A stretch of 64,000 nucleotides of DNA. Source: Pseudoclavibacter sp. RFBB5 (GTDB lineage Bacteria > Actinomycetota > Actinomycetes > Actinomycetales > Microbacteriaceae). Numbering within the stretch: the stretch's first letter is position 1; the number at the start of each line of letters is the position of its first letter. The stretch covers positions 806,001 through 870,000 of the forward strand of contig NZ_PSTZ01000007.1 in the NCBI RefSeq assembly GCF_002931555.1, read 5' to 3'. A program made the position numbers and the translations under genes. Below are positions 7,596 to 15,168 of this stretch, piece by piece. Under the pieces are notes generated by a model that was not told where the DNA came from, made no database searches, and saw nothing but the letters and a program-made list of their open reading frames with translations.

Positions 7596-7745
7596 TCAGA
7601 CGAAGGAATCGACGATGAGGGAGTGCTCGACGTCTCCGTCGATGACCAAGAGAGATCCCGCTCCGTCATGATTGCCCACCGCGACAACCCGGGCATCCAA
7701 AGGAAACTCCTGCAACATCGCGATTACGTCGCGTACGGAATACAT
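7596..7745 (-). CDS. Small protein with RDVIxxLxxFPxDAxVV motif, 49 aa
   Basis: MYSVRDVIAMLQEFPLDARV and the following beta strands match a motif common in small phage and bacterial proteins of unknown role. Start ATG 7745; TTG 7751 is an alternative with GGAGG five bases upstream. It is divergent from the gene at 7774, with only 28 bp between, so the two may share control. Confidence 0.6.
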   Translation of the reverse strand: MYSVRDVIAMLQEFPLDARVVAVGNHDGAGSLLVIDGDVEHSLIVDSFV

Positions 7746-7773
7746 TCTCAATCCCACCTCCAGCAAGGACGCA

Positions 7774-8562
7774 ATGAAACCGACCGAATCGGCAGCAACA
7801 CTGACCCGCCGCGCCAGCGAAGCCTGTGCAGCCGCAATCCTGGAGATGCAAAGTTGGTCCGAACGTTCACTGAGCGTCCTCCCATTCCAAGACCCCGACG
7901 TTGCTTTCGACGGGTGGCTCGTGCTGACACAGAGCGCACCACCGGCAGACGCCATCATGAAATTCGGAGATGCAGTGCTGTGGGCCCGAGCTGCCCTTGA
8001 CCACATCGCGTGGGACCTATATACCGACCTCGTCGACCACGAGGACCCGCGAAAAGCCGACAGACTCTACTTCCCAGTCCGAGCCACACGGGGGGACTTT
8101 GACGGCACGATGAAAGCCACTTTCCCTGGCGCCACACCGGAAGTGGTGGACATCTTTCTGAGCATTCAGGATCACCAGACCGGCAAGAATCTGCTGGAAC
8201 CTTTGAATAAACTATCGACGGATCTCCGACACAGAGCACTCGGAGTGGCTGCGTACCCCGACCTCAAGGCCGAATTCGTGATGCCAGATGTCCCCGAGCA
8301 TCTGAGCTTGGACCTTGGCATTCCGCAGACCCGGACCCTCACCACTCGCGAACCCAGTGTGGCCTGCTTGATCGGATGGCGAACCGTTGAGGGAATTGAG
8401 GTCGCTCGCGATGCGGCTCCTCCGGTGCCTGCCCTCCCCGAACTGAACATTGGCCTCGGCGTTTCCGGGCTGCGTGGCGCTTTGTCTCTCGAGTCGCTAT
8501 CTGAGTGTTTGGATCGCTTCTCGATGTTCGTGCTTCGGTATCGTCTCGCGACAGGTCGTTAA
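7774..8562 (+). CDS. Moron: hypothetical protein with HEPN-like Rx4H motif, 262 aa
   Basis: ATG 7774 follows AAGGAC at good spacing; the longer frame from 7672 has no site. Mostly alpha-helical N-terminal half, with the phrase WARAALDHIAWDL at residues 70-82, giving Arg72-x4-His77. That spacing equals the catalytic motif of HEPN ribonucleases, and many actinobacterial proteins of unknown function share the RxxLDHxxW phrase. No membrane helix. A HEPN-type RNase is a hypothesis; a simple structural motif is equally possible. Codons are less GC-biased than in the tail genes, as expected for cargo. Confidence 0.6.
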   Translation: MKPTESAATLTRRASEACAAAILEMQSWSERSLSVLPFQDPDVAFDGWLVLTQSAPPADAIMKFGDAVLWARAALDHIAWDLYTDLVDHEDPRKADRLYFPVRATRGDFDGTMKATFPGATPEVVDIFLSIQDHQTGKNLLEPLNKLSTDLRHRALGVAAYPDLKAEFVMPDVPEHLSLDLGIPQTRTLTTREPSVACLIGWRTVEGIEVARDAAPPVPALPELNIGLGVSGLRGALSLESLSECLDRFSMFVLRYRLATGR

Positions 8563-8570
8563 GGGTTCGG

Positions 8571-9194
8571 CTACAAGCTCGCGACGCTGAACTCAGCGAC
8601 CTTGAGCCCCGTCCCCTGCGCATGCCCAAGGACACCAACGAGGGTCTGAGCCGCGAGCGTGCCCTCGTTGATCTCGAGCACCTGCACGCCGTTCACGAGG
8701 GCCTTCAGGTTCGCGCCGTTCGCGACGACCGTGATGCGGTCACCCGCCTGCGGTACGAGCGGGATCGACGCGCCGACGGCTGACGTGGTTCCGCCCTCAG
8801 ACTTCCAGAACTGCAAGCCTGGGGTCGTCGAGTCGATGCGGAACGACAGCCACCAGTATCCGCCCGCACCGTACCGGAACAGGAGGCCACCGCCTCGAGC
8901 GGCCGGGGTAGCGCCGATCGCGCCGATCCGCATCGACACGCGCATGTTGCCCGTGCCCGCGTCGAGCGACACGACACCGGTCGCGGTCATGTTCGCGAAA
9001 TCGAGCATCCCGTTGAGGATGCGAGCGGGAGTGGCGGGGCTCCCGTTCTTCACCCACGGCACCGCCGCGTACGACGTCGACCCGAGGTCGGCCGAGTTGG
9101 GACGCTCGAAGTCGTCGTAAATGTACGGCGGGAACACGCGCAGTTGCCCGCCGCGCGGCGTCCCCTTGCCGCGGAACTTGTGCAGCTCGGACAT
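8571..9194 (-). CDS. Minor tail protein with concanavalin/LamG-like fold (likely carbohydrate-binding)
   Basis: Begins MSELHKFRGKGTPRGGQLRV, a typical short N-terminal anchor of tail tip proteins, followed by a region like FERPNSADLG (a YDDF-type jelly-roll opening), YWWLSFRIDS and VLGHAQGTGLKVAEFSVASL. These phrases fit jelly-roll sugar-binding domains. It sits between the SGNH tail fibre and the collagen-stem protein. A role in host surface recognition is inferred. Confidence 0.65.
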   Translation of the reverse strand: MSELHKFRGKGTPRGGQLRVFPPYIYDDFERPNSADLGSTSYAAVPWVKNGSPATPARILNGMLDFANMTATGVVSLDAGTGNMRVSMRIGAIGATPAARGGGLLFRYGAGGYWWLSFRIDSTTPGLQFWKSEGGTTSAVGASIPLVPQAGDRITVVANGANLKALVNGVQVLEINEGTLAAQTLVGVLGHAQGTGLKVAEFSVASL

Positions 9195-9201
9195 GATCCT
9201 C

Positions 9202-10629
9202 CTAGATCCAGTTCAGCTCTGAGAGCCGGTCGGTGATGAGCTTCAGCGCCGGCACTCGGGCCGCTTCGCTGAGGTGCAGGTCGTCGGACGAGATCGACGG
9301 GCCCTTGTTGCCGAGCGCGATCTGCGCGAGATCCGCCGCCGTGGGCGTGATGCCCAGGTCGGTGTAGATGCGCGTCGAACCGACATACGACGCCAAGTCC
9401 ACGCAGCGGCGCCCGTAGGTCGCGAGGTGCGCGTTGATGCGATCGAGGCGCGTCCGCTCCGCACTGGACGGGGAGAGGTTCGTGTCCCGGAAGTTGTTCA
9501 CGAACAGCACGTACTTGCCCGACGCCTTCGCGAAGTGGTAGGCCTGATCGATCCACGAGATGAGCGTCGCGACGTCCGTCTCCGCGGCACCGAGCCCGGT
9601 CGTGTTGTTCTTGACCGGGTTGATGACCACGATGCCGTCCGCATGCTGAGCGAAGTCGGGGGTGAACACCGACCCGGCAGGAGCAGACACTGCGACACCA
9701 GACGCCGACCGGGTGAACGTCCACTGCGTGAGCGTGCCCTGCGCCTTCGACATGACACCCGGCACCCCCGCCAGCACACCCGACCACGAGAACGCGTTCC
9801 AGATGTTCGGCGGCACGTTCGTCGAGGACACCGCCACCGACCCAGACGCGGGGATCGCGGCCACCTCAGACGTCACGAGCGGGCGCGAACCGAAGCGCGC
9901 GAACTGCTGCTCGCCCAGGATGCCCCCGTTCGCACCCTGGTGCAGCGTCAGCCCGTTCGGCCCAGTCCACGACGACCACGGCAAGCCCGCGAACGTCGAT
10001 GATCCGACCGACACGAGCTTCGTGCGCGCGACGCTCACGAGCTTCGTCCGAACTCCCGTGCTGGCATCCATGAGGAACGTGTCCCCACCGACCTGCTCGG
10101 TGACGGTCGGGCCGCCCCGAGAAGCGGCCGCGACGCTCGCAGTCGGCCCGGACGGCACGTACAGCGAGCCGTCCGTCAGCACACCGAACCAGACGTAGCC
10201 TGCCTGGTCCACGAACGCGAGCTCGAAATCGACCTCCGAGTCAAGCAGAGGGACATGCACGATGCCGGCGATGTCCTCCGCCAGCAGGGGACGATGCTCC
10301 GCGACGACGTGGAAATTCTCATCCTCGGAAAACAGCGACACATACCCGTTCTCATCGAACGCACCCCGCAGCAGCTTCGTGCCCGAAGGAACACCCTGCG
10401 GAATCCACTTCGACGCCAGCTCGGCATCCACAGCACCGTCAGCGATAGACGAAACCATCTCGGTGACCGTGCCACCAAGACCTTCGTCGAGCGCCTCCGC
10501 GACAGCCGGAACGACACGACCGTCGATCTTGCTCCTGAACAGTGTGGGGCTATCCATCAGCGACGACGCCGAGATGTCGTCGAGCGCCTTCGCCTCGAAG
10601 CCGGTGCCCCAGCTCACGGGATCAGTCAT
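9202..10629 (-). CDS. Tail fibre with C-terminal SGNH/GDSL-type hydrolase domain
   Basis: About 475 aa. The N-terminal part resembles a capsid-distal tail protein; the last 200 residues look like an SGNH esterase: GIVVINPVKNN (oxyanion Asn block), the segment TDVATLISWIDQAYHFAK, and SSDDLHLSEAA with the catalytic Asp-x-His pair. The nucleophile Ser block is less clear. Such domains deacetylate surface polysaccharide or teichoic acid during adsorption. Start ATG 10629 gives the better spacing to GGGAGG; ATG 10632 overlaps the previous stop as ATGA. Confidence 0.72.
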   Translation of the reverse strand: MTDPVSWGTGFEAKALDDISASSLMDSPTLFRSKIDGRVVPAVAEALDEGLGGTVTEMVSSIADGAVDAELASKWIPQGVPSGTKLLRGAFDENGYVSLFSEDENFHVVAEHRPLLAEDIAGIVHVPLLDSEVDFELAFVDQAGYVWFGVLTDGSLYVPSGPTASVAAASRGGPTVTEQVGGDTFLMDASTGVRTKLVSVARTKLVSVGSSTFAGLPWSSWTGPNGLTLHQGANGGILGEQQFARFGSRPLVTSEVAAIPASGSVAVSSTNVPPNIWNAFSWSGVLAGVPGVMSKAQGTLTQWTFTRSASGVAVSAPAGSVFTPDFAQHADGIVVINPVKNNTTGLGAAETDVATLISWIDQAYHFAKASGKYVLFVNNFRDTNLSPSSAERTRLDRINAHLATYGRRCVDLASYVGSTRIYTDLGITPTAADLAQIALGNKGPSISSDDLHLSEAARVPALKLITDRLSELNWI

Positions 10630-11075
10630 CATGCCTCCCTCGGGCGGAACATTGGCGGGAACGTGGAGTTATCGAGCCACCAGCCGCCGATCGACACGGC
10701 ACGGCCGGGATCGACCGGGCCGACCGCGAACGCGTTCTCGGGCGCCGGGATTTTGAGCAGCTGCGACAGCGGACCACCCTCAGCGGGAACGTGGAGCGGC
10801 CAGGGAATGTCCGCGAACCCCTCGGGAGCGTCGTCGATCCACTCGACGGAGACCTTGTAGTGGCACGCGGGCCGGAGCGTCGTGGTCTGCGCAACTTTCG
10901 CGACACCGATGCCGGTTTCCATGTCGATCTCGGACCACTTCACGACGACACGGCCGACGAGCACACCGTCCGGGCCGATCGCGCCGTGTCGAGAGGGCGT
11001 GAAGATGAAGTTCGCGCGGCGTCCACGCGTCGATTCGAGACCGAACGTCTTCAGCGTGAACGGAACATCAGGCAC
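10629..11075 (-). CDS. Minor tail protein, hypothetical, 148 aa
   Basis: GTG 11075 is preceded by GGAG and overlaps the end of the upstream gene. Beta-rich protein (FTLKTFGLESTRGRRANFIF, VLVGRVVVKWSEIDM, HYKVSVEWID) without membrane helix. Translational overlap on both sides ties it to the tail operon. No family named; probably a baseplate or tip component. Confidence 0.65.
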   Translation of the reverse strand: MPDVPFTLKTFGLESTRGRRANFIFTPSRHGAIGPDGVLVGRVVVKWSEIDMETGIGVAKVAQTTTLRPACHYKVSVEWIDDAPEGFADIPWPLHVPAEGGPLSQLLKIPAPENAFAVGPVDPGRAVSIGGWWLDNSTFPPMFRPREA

Positions 11076-11313
11076 GCGACACTCCGAGGTCCTTGGCCAT
11101 CTCGTCGTACTTCTGCTCGAGCCACGCCGTCGTGAAATGCTCAGCGGCACAGGCGAAGGTCACCGGCTCGACGGGGATGTACTTCCCACCCTCCGTGGTG
11201 AACCCCTCGATCGTGATCCGCAGGGTGAGCGGCGCGAAGGTCTTGCGAGCGTTCGTCGACTGCGCGCGAGCACGCGCCTGGTTCTTCTGTCCGGGGGTCT
11301 GCTTGGTAGCCAT
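11068..11313 (-). CDS. Small tail-region protein, 81 aa
   Basis: ATG 11313 after AGGAGC. Basic, disordered N-terminus (MATKQTPGQKNQARARAQST) then a beta-strand region. No domain recognised. Position between the M23 protein and a minor tail protein suggests a structural or assembly role. Confidence 0.65.
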   Translation of the reverse strand: MATKQTPGQKNQARARAQSTNARKTFAPLTLRITIEGFTTEGGKYIPVEPVTFACAAEHFTTAWLEQKYDEMAKDLGVSRA

Positions 11314-11321
11314 GGGAGCTC

Positions 11322-11840
11322 CTATCGCGGGTGGGTGAACTGGATGCCGCGCGGGCCCGTGACCGAGCGGTCGCCGAAGTCGCGCAGAGCGTTGCGGGGG
11401 TTGAGAGCGATCGCCTGGGCACCGCGAGTGAGGGTGACGTGGAAGCACACGTGCGGGCCGCCGCTCACTCCGCTCGAGCCGACGTAGCCGAGGAGCGTTC
11501 CCGCGTCCACGACGTCGCCCCACGCCACGAGAGGCGCACTGAGCAGGTGGTAGTACCCCGTGTTGAGACCGTCGTGACGAATCCACACCTGGTGCCCGCC
11601 GCCGGCTTCGGCGCGCGGATCGTCCTCAGCGAGAGCGACGTCGACGACACCGGCGGCAGCCGCGTAGACCGGGGTCCCACGCGGCGCCCCGATGTCGAGC
11701 GCGAGATGCTGCTCGAACTCGCCCGGTGGCGCATCCAACCGCTGACGAGGGCCGAAGCCGCTCCCCGGCGTGAAGCTCGCGAGGCTCATATCGATGGGCC
11801 AGGTGAGGATCTGCTCCTCCAGCGTTGGCTCGTACCGCAT
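11322..11840 (-). CDS. M23-family peptidoglycan peptidase-like tail protein, 172 aa
   Basis: The domain fills the protein: HLALDIG gives the zinc ligands His45 and Asp49, followed by TGYYHLL, and the final block is GPHVCFHV at 129-135. In active M23 enzymes this last block reads HxH; here the second His is Cys132, so one metal ligand is changed. It may bind zinc through Cys, or be a degenerate binding copy. The next gene upstream encodes an intact M23 domain. Together they would open cell wall at the tail tip during DNA entry. Confidence 0.8.
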   Translation of the reverse strand: MRYEPTLEEQILTWPIDMSLASFTPGSGFGPRQRLDAPPGEFEQHLALDIGAPRGTPVYAAAAGVVDVALAEDDPRAEAGGGHQVWIRHDGLNTGYYHLLSAPLVAWGDVVDAGTLLGYVGSSGVSGGPHVCFHVTLTRGAQAIALNPRNALRDFGDRSVTGPRGIQFTHPR

Positions 11841-11849
11841 CGGAGACTC

Positions 11850-13175
11850 CTACCCGTTCCAGGGCTTCGTGATGTAGCCCTCTGGGTCGATCGGCACACC
11901 GTTCTGGTGCACCTCCATGTGGAGGTGGGGGCCGGTCGAGGTCCCGGTGCTGCCGACGTTGCCGAGGACTTGCTTCTTCGTGACGTGCTGCCCCACGGAC
12001 ACGGCGGGCGTGCTCTCCATGTGGGCGTAGAGCGTCTCGATGCCGTTCCCGTGGTCCACGACGACGTGATAGCCGAACCCAGTCGCGGGGTTGCCGCCGG
12101 CGAACGTCACCGTGCCCGCGCCCGCCGACGGGATGGGCGTGCCGGCGCCGAGCGTGAAGTCGACGCCCTTGTGATCCGTTGAGCCGATGCCGCCCGGGCT
12201 CACGCGGGGTCCGAAGCCGTCGCTGATCGTGGCCGGGTCGAAGGGCCACTCGAGGTCACCCATCGGCCCGCCGACGCTCTGCGGGACGGACATGATCTGG
12301 TTGCTTCGCCGGATCAACCACTCGTCGCTGGTCTGCAGCTCGGTGACGCTGCTGACACCCGGGATGAACATCGTCTCGTTGAGCCAGATGCGATCCACGG
12401 TGGCGTAGCTGGCGGTGATGCCAGACGAGTTGATGGTGGTCGAGTTGCTGCCGGCGGCGACGGTGATCTGGTTGCTCTCGATACGCACTCCGCCGGCGAC
12501 GATCGCGCCGTTGACGGTGAGCGTCGAGGAGAGCGTCGCGGCGCCGGAGATAGTGACCGCGCCGCTGATCGTGACGCTGCCCCCGAGCGTGGTGTTGCCG
12601 GAGGCCTCGAAGGTGCTCATGACCTTTGTCGCGCCGGTGATGGTGAGCGCGCCGGTGATGAACCCGGATCCGTTGATCCTCGTCGTGCCGTTGAGGAATA
12701 CGTCGCCGGTCGATGTGAGCACGCCCGAGATGGACAGTGCTCCCGAGATGCCGACGGCGCCCTCGAGCGTCACTGCACCGATCGAGGTCAGGTCGCCGGA
12801 GATGGTGACCGAGCCTGAGATCGTCAGCGCACCTTCGATGAAGGTGGGGCCGATGAGGCGGTTCTCGCCCGTCAGCAGGTTCATCCCCGCCGCGGTGAAG
12901 GTGCCCTCGAAGTCGACGGTGCCGTTCGCGTAGAGCGACCCGGACCCGTCGGGGCCGCCGAAGATCGAGATGGACCCGGTGACCTCGCCGACGCCGTCGA
13001 GGAACCAGAGACCGGTGATGCGTTCGGAGCCCTCGACGAGGAGGCCCTCGTTCGACGCGACGCGGAACGCACCCTCGGTGACCGATGTGTGCCCGGCCGG
13101 GTTGGCTGTGCCGAGGCGCTTCACCTGGCGGGCCATCTCGATCGAACGGGGAGCCTTGGTATCGACGCGCTTCAC
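11850..13175 (-). CDS. Tail protein: beta-repeat shaft fused to M23 endopeptidase, 441 aa
   Basis: Residues about 50-250 consist of short repeats of the type G-x-[VIL]-T-I-[ST]-G (SGSVTISGDL, GAVTISGAAT), which would build an elongated beta-helix shaft. The C-terminal third is an M23 lysostaphin-like domain with a full zinc set: HKGVD (His334, Asp338), LYAHME and HLHMEV (His416, His418). It cuts peptide cross-bridges in the wall, most likely during injection. GTG start at 13175 after GGGGGTG. Belongs with the second, altered M23 gene just downstream. Confidence 0.85.
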   Translation of the reverse strand: MKRVDTKAPRSIEMARQVKRLGTANPAGHTSVTEGAFRVASNEGLLVEGSERITGLWFLDGVGEVTGSISIFGGPDGSGSLYANGTVDFEGTFTAAGMNLLTGENRLIGPTFIEGALTISGSVTISGDLTSIGAVTLEGAVGISGALSISGVLTSTGDVFLNGTTRINGSGFITGALTITGATKVMSTFEASGNTTLGGSVTISGAVTISGAATLSSTLTVNGAIVAGGVRIESNQITVAAGSNSTTINSSGITASYATVDRIWLNETMFIPGVSSVTELQTSDEWLIRRSNQIMSVPQSVGGPMGDLEWPFDPATISDGFGPRVSPGGIGSTDHKGVDFTLGAGTPIPSAGAGTVTFAGGNPATGFGYHVVVDHGNGIETLYAHMESTPAVSVGQHVTKKQVLGNVGSTGTSTGPHLHMEVHQNGVPIDPEGYITKPWNG

Positions 13176-13188
13176 GCAGCACCCCCGA

Positions 13189-14349
13189 TCAGACCTGCTG
13201 GTAGTCGACCGTCAGGAAGTGCTTCGATTCGGAGTTGTGGCCGACGCCGATGACGTACTGCATCGACGTCGAGGCGGGGAAGCGCTCGTCGCCGGCGTCC
13301 TCGAACGGCATCTTCCAGCCGGGCTTCACGTCGACGCCGTAGACGCCTGCGCCGACGGGAGCTGCGGCCCGCAGGCCGCTCTCGTACTGGCGGATCGGCG
13401 CGATGCGCGCTTTGAGCGCGGCCATGGCGAGCGAGTTCAGCTTCGCGGGATCGGATTCGTTCTTGAACGACTCCGTGGCGTCGATGACGGGCATGCCGTC
13501 GCGGGATGGCCAGGCGGGGTCGTAGATGCCGAAGCCGAGGCGCATGTCCTCGTCCGACCCCTTTCCGACGCCGAAGATGCCGGTGACGACCTTCGACCCG
13601 TCCTCCGTGAACGACAGCTCGTGCAGCGGGTGCTGCCTGGCACTGACCTGCACATCGAACGGCAGCTCCGGGAACTCGGGGTTGCCCCACTTCGCCTGCC
13701 AGTAGAAGTTCCCGGTCTCCGTGTCCCACATCGGTTCGATGTAGACGTCCGGGCCGTTGAATGAATCCTGGATGGCGCTGGTGGCTTCCTCGCCGGTGGT
13801 GAGCGTCCACTTCTTGTAGTCCGCGATCTCAGACCCGGCGGTGGCCGGCGGGAGGCGGATGGGGAGGTTGAACGCGTTCGGGATGCCCTCGAGCTCCGGG
13901 CGGCGGAAGAGCAGCTGCCACAGACGCGTGAGGAGCCCACCCTTGGAGTAGCCGGCCTCGAATACGTGCGGGGCGACCTCGTAGTTGTTGGTCATCATGA
14001 AGTAGCGCAGGTCCGCGAGGTAGCGGAACTCCTTCGACGTGACCGTGGAGATGCCCGTCGTCCGCGACCACCGCTCGTTGATGAGGATGCCCGCGTACTT
14101 CGCGATCTTCGGCCCGCGGTTGATGGAGTACGACGTCACGAGGGTGCGGTTGACCTTGCCGAGCAGGTCCTGCCACGTCTCCGGGGCGAGCTTGTTCCTC
14201 GCGTTGCGGAGGTGGAAGGTGTGCGAGCCATCGCCGATGCCGTTGAGCACCGTGCGCCAGTTCCAGGACGACGGGTAGACGGGCTGGATCAGCTCACCAG
14301 TCAAGGTGCTGACGATGTCGTGGTGCCAGGTGATGTCGATCGGGTTCAC
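13189..14349 (-). CDS. Minor tail protein (tail hub / Gp37-like), 386 aa
   Basis: Long beta-rich protein beginning MNPIDITWHHDIVSTLTGEL. Sequence flavour (WRTVLNGIGDGSHTF, KYAGILINERW) and position, after the distal tail protein and before the tip peptidases, fit the siphovirus tail hub protein, which in actinophages is often called ReqiPepy6 Gp37-like. It would close the tail tube and seat the fibres. No enzymatic motif seen. Confidence 0.7.
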   Translation of the reverse strand: MNPIDITWHHDIVSTLTGELIQPVYPSSWNWRTVLNGIGDGSHTFHLRNARNKLAPETWQDLLGKVNRTLVTSYSINRGPKIAKYAGILINERWSRTTGISTVTSKEFRYLADLRYFMMTNNYEVAPHVFEAGYSKGGLLTRLWQLLFRRPELEGIPNAFNLPIRLPPATAGSEIADYKKWTLTTGEEATSAIQDSFNGPDVYIEPMWDTETGNFYWQAKWGNPEFPELPFDVQVSARQHPLHELSFTEDGSKVVTGIFGVGKGSDEDMRLGFGIYDPAWPSRDGMPVIDATESFKNESDPAKLNSLAMAALKARIAPIRQYESGLRAAAPVGAGVYGVDVKPGWKMPFEDAGDERFPASTSMQYVIGVGHNSESKHFLTVDYQQV

Positions 14350-14364
14350 GACACCCCCTGGCGG

Positions 14365-15168
14365 TCACACGAATGTCGGGAGGAAGTACGGCGAGAACTC
14401 GCCGGTGCCGCCGTGAGGTTCGAGGCGAACCTCGACGATCTGCTTGGACGGGAGGTCCCACCCCTGGCCGGAGTGCTTCGCGCGGTTGACGATCACGCCG
14501 TTGCGCCGCACGTACTCCCACGTGAGGTCCACCTCGTGCACCTGGCCAGTGCTCAGTGGTGCGCGGATGCGCAGCCACCGGTCACCGCCCCAGAGGGTGT
14601 AGCCGTTCGGCATGTTCGACGTGGCGCGTACCCGGATCGACACGTCCGCCGCGTACGTGCCCCTGTTGATGAGCTCGAGCGGGGCCGACGAGTAGGGAAG
14701 CTGCCCGGACTGACCCTCGACGGGTTGCCCGTACTGCCTGGGGTTCGGTGCCTTCACCTGGATCAGGTAGTCCGCGAGGTAGTGCCGCGACGGGCGCCGG
14801 CGAGGTCGGAACTCCGGGATGCCGTTGCGCTGCACGCTCGCCCAGAGCTGCTCGCCGAGCTCATCAACGATCAGACGCTCGAAGCCGCCGCTAGAGAGCA
14901 GCGACCGGAAGCCGTTCCGGTAGTTGATGAGCTCGGCAGCAGTCTCGGCGACCGCGTGCCCCTCCCAGGAGATGGTTCGCGTGCTCAGCTGGCCAGGCAG
15001 CTCGAGCGCGCCGGGCCCGTTGGGGTTGTCCGCCTCGTCCACGCGAAGGTCGACGCCGTCGGACCACCCCTGGATGCCCTTCTTCCCGATGTAGAGGCCG
15101 GCGACGCGGTCGTAGTCGGCCACGAAGCCGTTGAACTTGAATCCAGCGAGCTCCGCTGCCAAGGTCAC
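14365..15168 (-). CDS. Distal tail (Dit-like) protein, 267 aa
   Basis: Directly follows the tape measure gene, with ATGA-type overlap (15165-15168), the conserved place of the Dit gene. Contains the Dit-like phrase TRTISWEGHAVAETAAELIN and a C-terminal beta-sandwich-like portion. Dit forms the hexameric ring between tail tube and tip. Assignment rests on order and general sequence style. Confidence 0.72.
   Translation of the reverse strand: MTLAAELAGFKFNGFVADYDRVAGLYIGKKGIQGWSDGVDLRVDEADNPNGPGALELPGQLSTRTISWEGHAVAETAAELINYRNGFRSLLSSGGFERLIVDELGEQLWASVQRNGIPEFRPRRRPSRHYLADYLIQVKAPNPRQYGQPVEGQSGQLPYSSAPLELINRGTYAADVSIRVRATSNMPNGYTLWGGDRWLRIRAPLSTGQVHEVDLTWEYVRRNGVIVNRAKHSGQGWDLPSKQIVEVRLEPHGGTGEFSPYFLPTFV

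Noticed and set aside
12481-12800. Repetitive DNA in the M23 tail gene as a possible unstable repeat tract
   Set aside because: The repeats are at the protein level (G-x-V-T-I-S-G) with variable codons; there is no exact DNA tandem repeat.
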